A stretch of 15,579 nucleotides of DNA, taken from the NCBI GenBank assembly GCA_024640385.1, contig JAHEFC010000039.1:1-15579 (forward strand), in the 5' to 3' direction. A program made the translations under genes and the position numbers. Shown here in pieces: positions 14,719 through 15,579 of the stretch; positions within the stretch are counted from its first letter, which is position 1; every line of letters starts with the position of its first letter. Origin of the DNA: Sphingobacteriales bacterium (GTDB lineage: Bacteria > Bacteroidota > Bacteroidia > Chitinophagales > Chitinophagaceae). The notes beneath the pieces were generated by a model. The model was not told the DNA's origin. It was given only the letters and a program-made list of their open reading frames with translations, and ran no database searches.

Positions 14719-15579
14719 TTAGAAGAAGACCATGTTAAGAATGATGGTGATGATGAGCAGTAATATACCTATCGGAACTACCTGCTGGTACCATTTGGCT
14801 CCTTTGTATTTAGGTTTCTCTGTCAGCGAATAGACCAGTCCCCTCAACTGCTCATCCGGCTTGGGTTTGGTAACCAGGCTCACGAAAATAGTAGTGAAGA
14901 AATTGACCACCCAGGAAAAAGCAGCAACAATGAATGCCTGGCCCATGCCGCTGGAGATCGGGAACATGGGCGCGATCCATCCTCCCTTCCCTTCTGCGAT
15001 CGTGAGCCCGTGGGTTATGGCAGCACCTATGGTTCCCATCAGCAATCCCCAGAAAGCGCCATCGGCCGTGGTACGTTTCCAGAACATCCCCAGCAGGAAG
15101 GTCGCAAACAAAGGACCATTCACAAAGCTGAACACCAGCTGCAGAAAATCATTGATATTATTGAAGCTTGTGGCGATGTAGGCCGTGCCGATGGAAAACA
15201 GGATCCCGAATAAGGTAACGAGCTTGCCTACCCGCAGATAATGCCGGTCCGATCTCTTTTTTACAAAATAGGCCTGGTAGATATCGTAAGTGAATACAGA
15301 ATTGAACGCGGTCACATTTCCCGCCATACCACTCATGAAAGAAGCCAGCAGCGCCGTGATCCCCACGCCCATCAGTCCACTGGGATAATAATGGGACAGC
15401 AGGGATGGCAGGGTCATGGTATAGTCCAGTTGCCCCGCCGCATCGACGGGGATCTTATAGCCCTTATCGGCAAGTCCAGGCTGGGAAAGCGCAATGGCCA
15501 CTACGCCCGGCAACACCACGATCAGGGGCATCAGCATTTTTGGAAACGCCGCGAGTATGGGTGTACGCTGGGCGGCATT
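14719..15579 (-). CDS. Sodium:solute symporter (SSS family, SGLT-like), C-terminal part
   Basis: The reverse frame is open from the right edge to a stop at 14719, giving 286 residues. An internal ATG at 15537 is not the start, because the 14 codons before it (NAAQRTPILAAFPK) continue the family pattern. The segment covers several membrane helices: MLMPLIVVLPGVVAIAL, LMGVGITALLASFMSGMAGNVTAFNSVFTYDIYQ (the conserved SSS core with small residues and the sodium-site region), then LVTLFGILFSIGTAYIA, LQLVFSFVNGPLFATFLLGMFWKRTTADGAFWGLLMG and a last helix near the C-terminus (VVPIGILLLIITIILNMVFF). By family knowledge it couples sodium entry to uptake of a sugar or related solute across the inner membrane; the solute is not determined. 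A 59-residue membrane protein gene follows 11 bp downstream. Confidence 0.93.
   Translation of the reverse strand, partial: NAAQRTPILAAFPKMLMPLIVVLPGVVAIALSQPGLADKGYKIPVDAAGQLDYTMTLPSLLSHYYPSGLMGVGITALLASFMSGMAGNVTAFNSVFTYDIYQAYFVKKRSDRHYLRVGKLVTLFGILFSIGTAYIATSFNNINDFLQLVFSFVNGPLFATFLLGMFWKRTTADGAFWGLLMGTIGAAITHGLTIAEGKGGWIAPMFPISSGMGQAFIVAAFSWVVNFFTTIFVSLVTKPKPDEQLRGLVYSLTEKPKYKGAKWYQQVVPIGILLLIITIILNMVFF

Overview
The window looks like a chromosomal segment of a Bacteroidota member, most likely family Chitinophagaceae. The evidence is a complete SusC/SusD-type outer-membrane uptake pair, an outer-membrane beta-barrel receptor with a carboxypeptidase-regulatory-like domain, many secreted proteins whose signal peptides end near 'AQ', AT-rich leaders without clear Shine-Dalgarno sequences, and a moderate GC content. 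The taxon is inferred from gene content and style only.

Layout from left to right. (1) Positions 1-762, minus strand: the N-terminal 254 residues of a TonB-dependent-type outer-membrane beta-barrel protein that runs off the left edge. (2) Positions 932-4562, minus strand: a compact run of four genes with 14-24 bp gaps. They encode diverged paralogous secreted proteins of about 287-304 aa from a family I do not recognise, and they appear to share one promoter near 4616-4645. (3) Positions 4707-6281, plus strand, divergent from that operon: an exported amidohydrolase of the N-acyl-D-amino-acid deacylase / D-aminoacylase group. (4) Positions 6282-9578, minus strand, with its stop codon directly abutting the deacylase stop: a roughly 1,100-residue secreted multidomain protein. 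It joins a glycerophosphodiesterase / PI-PLC-like domain, a YncE-type beta-propeller and a phospholipase C / acid phosphatase-type phosphoesterase domain. (5) Positions 9709-14405, plus strand, divergent from the phosphoesterase: a susC-susD-like pair. (6) Positions 14408-14524: a very long hairpin made of short repeats plus a GC-rich core, which fills the convergent gap. (7) Positions 14528-15579, minus strand: a 59-residue two-helix membrane protein just downstream of a sodium:solute symporter (SSS family) that runs off the right edge.

How the genes may work together (inference). The trimodular phosphoesterase is divergent from the SusCD pair and about 130 bp away. No glycoside hydrolase or other carbohydrate enzyme is present. 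The uptake system may therefore handle a phosphodiester-containing substrate rather than a plain polysaccharide. The deacylase would act on N-acyl-D-amino acids in the periplasm. The four tandem paralogs are the most clearly undescribed element: a secreted family with a conserved ~90-residue C-terminal block that has multiplied in place. No tRNA, rRNA, CRISPR array, transposase or integrase was found.
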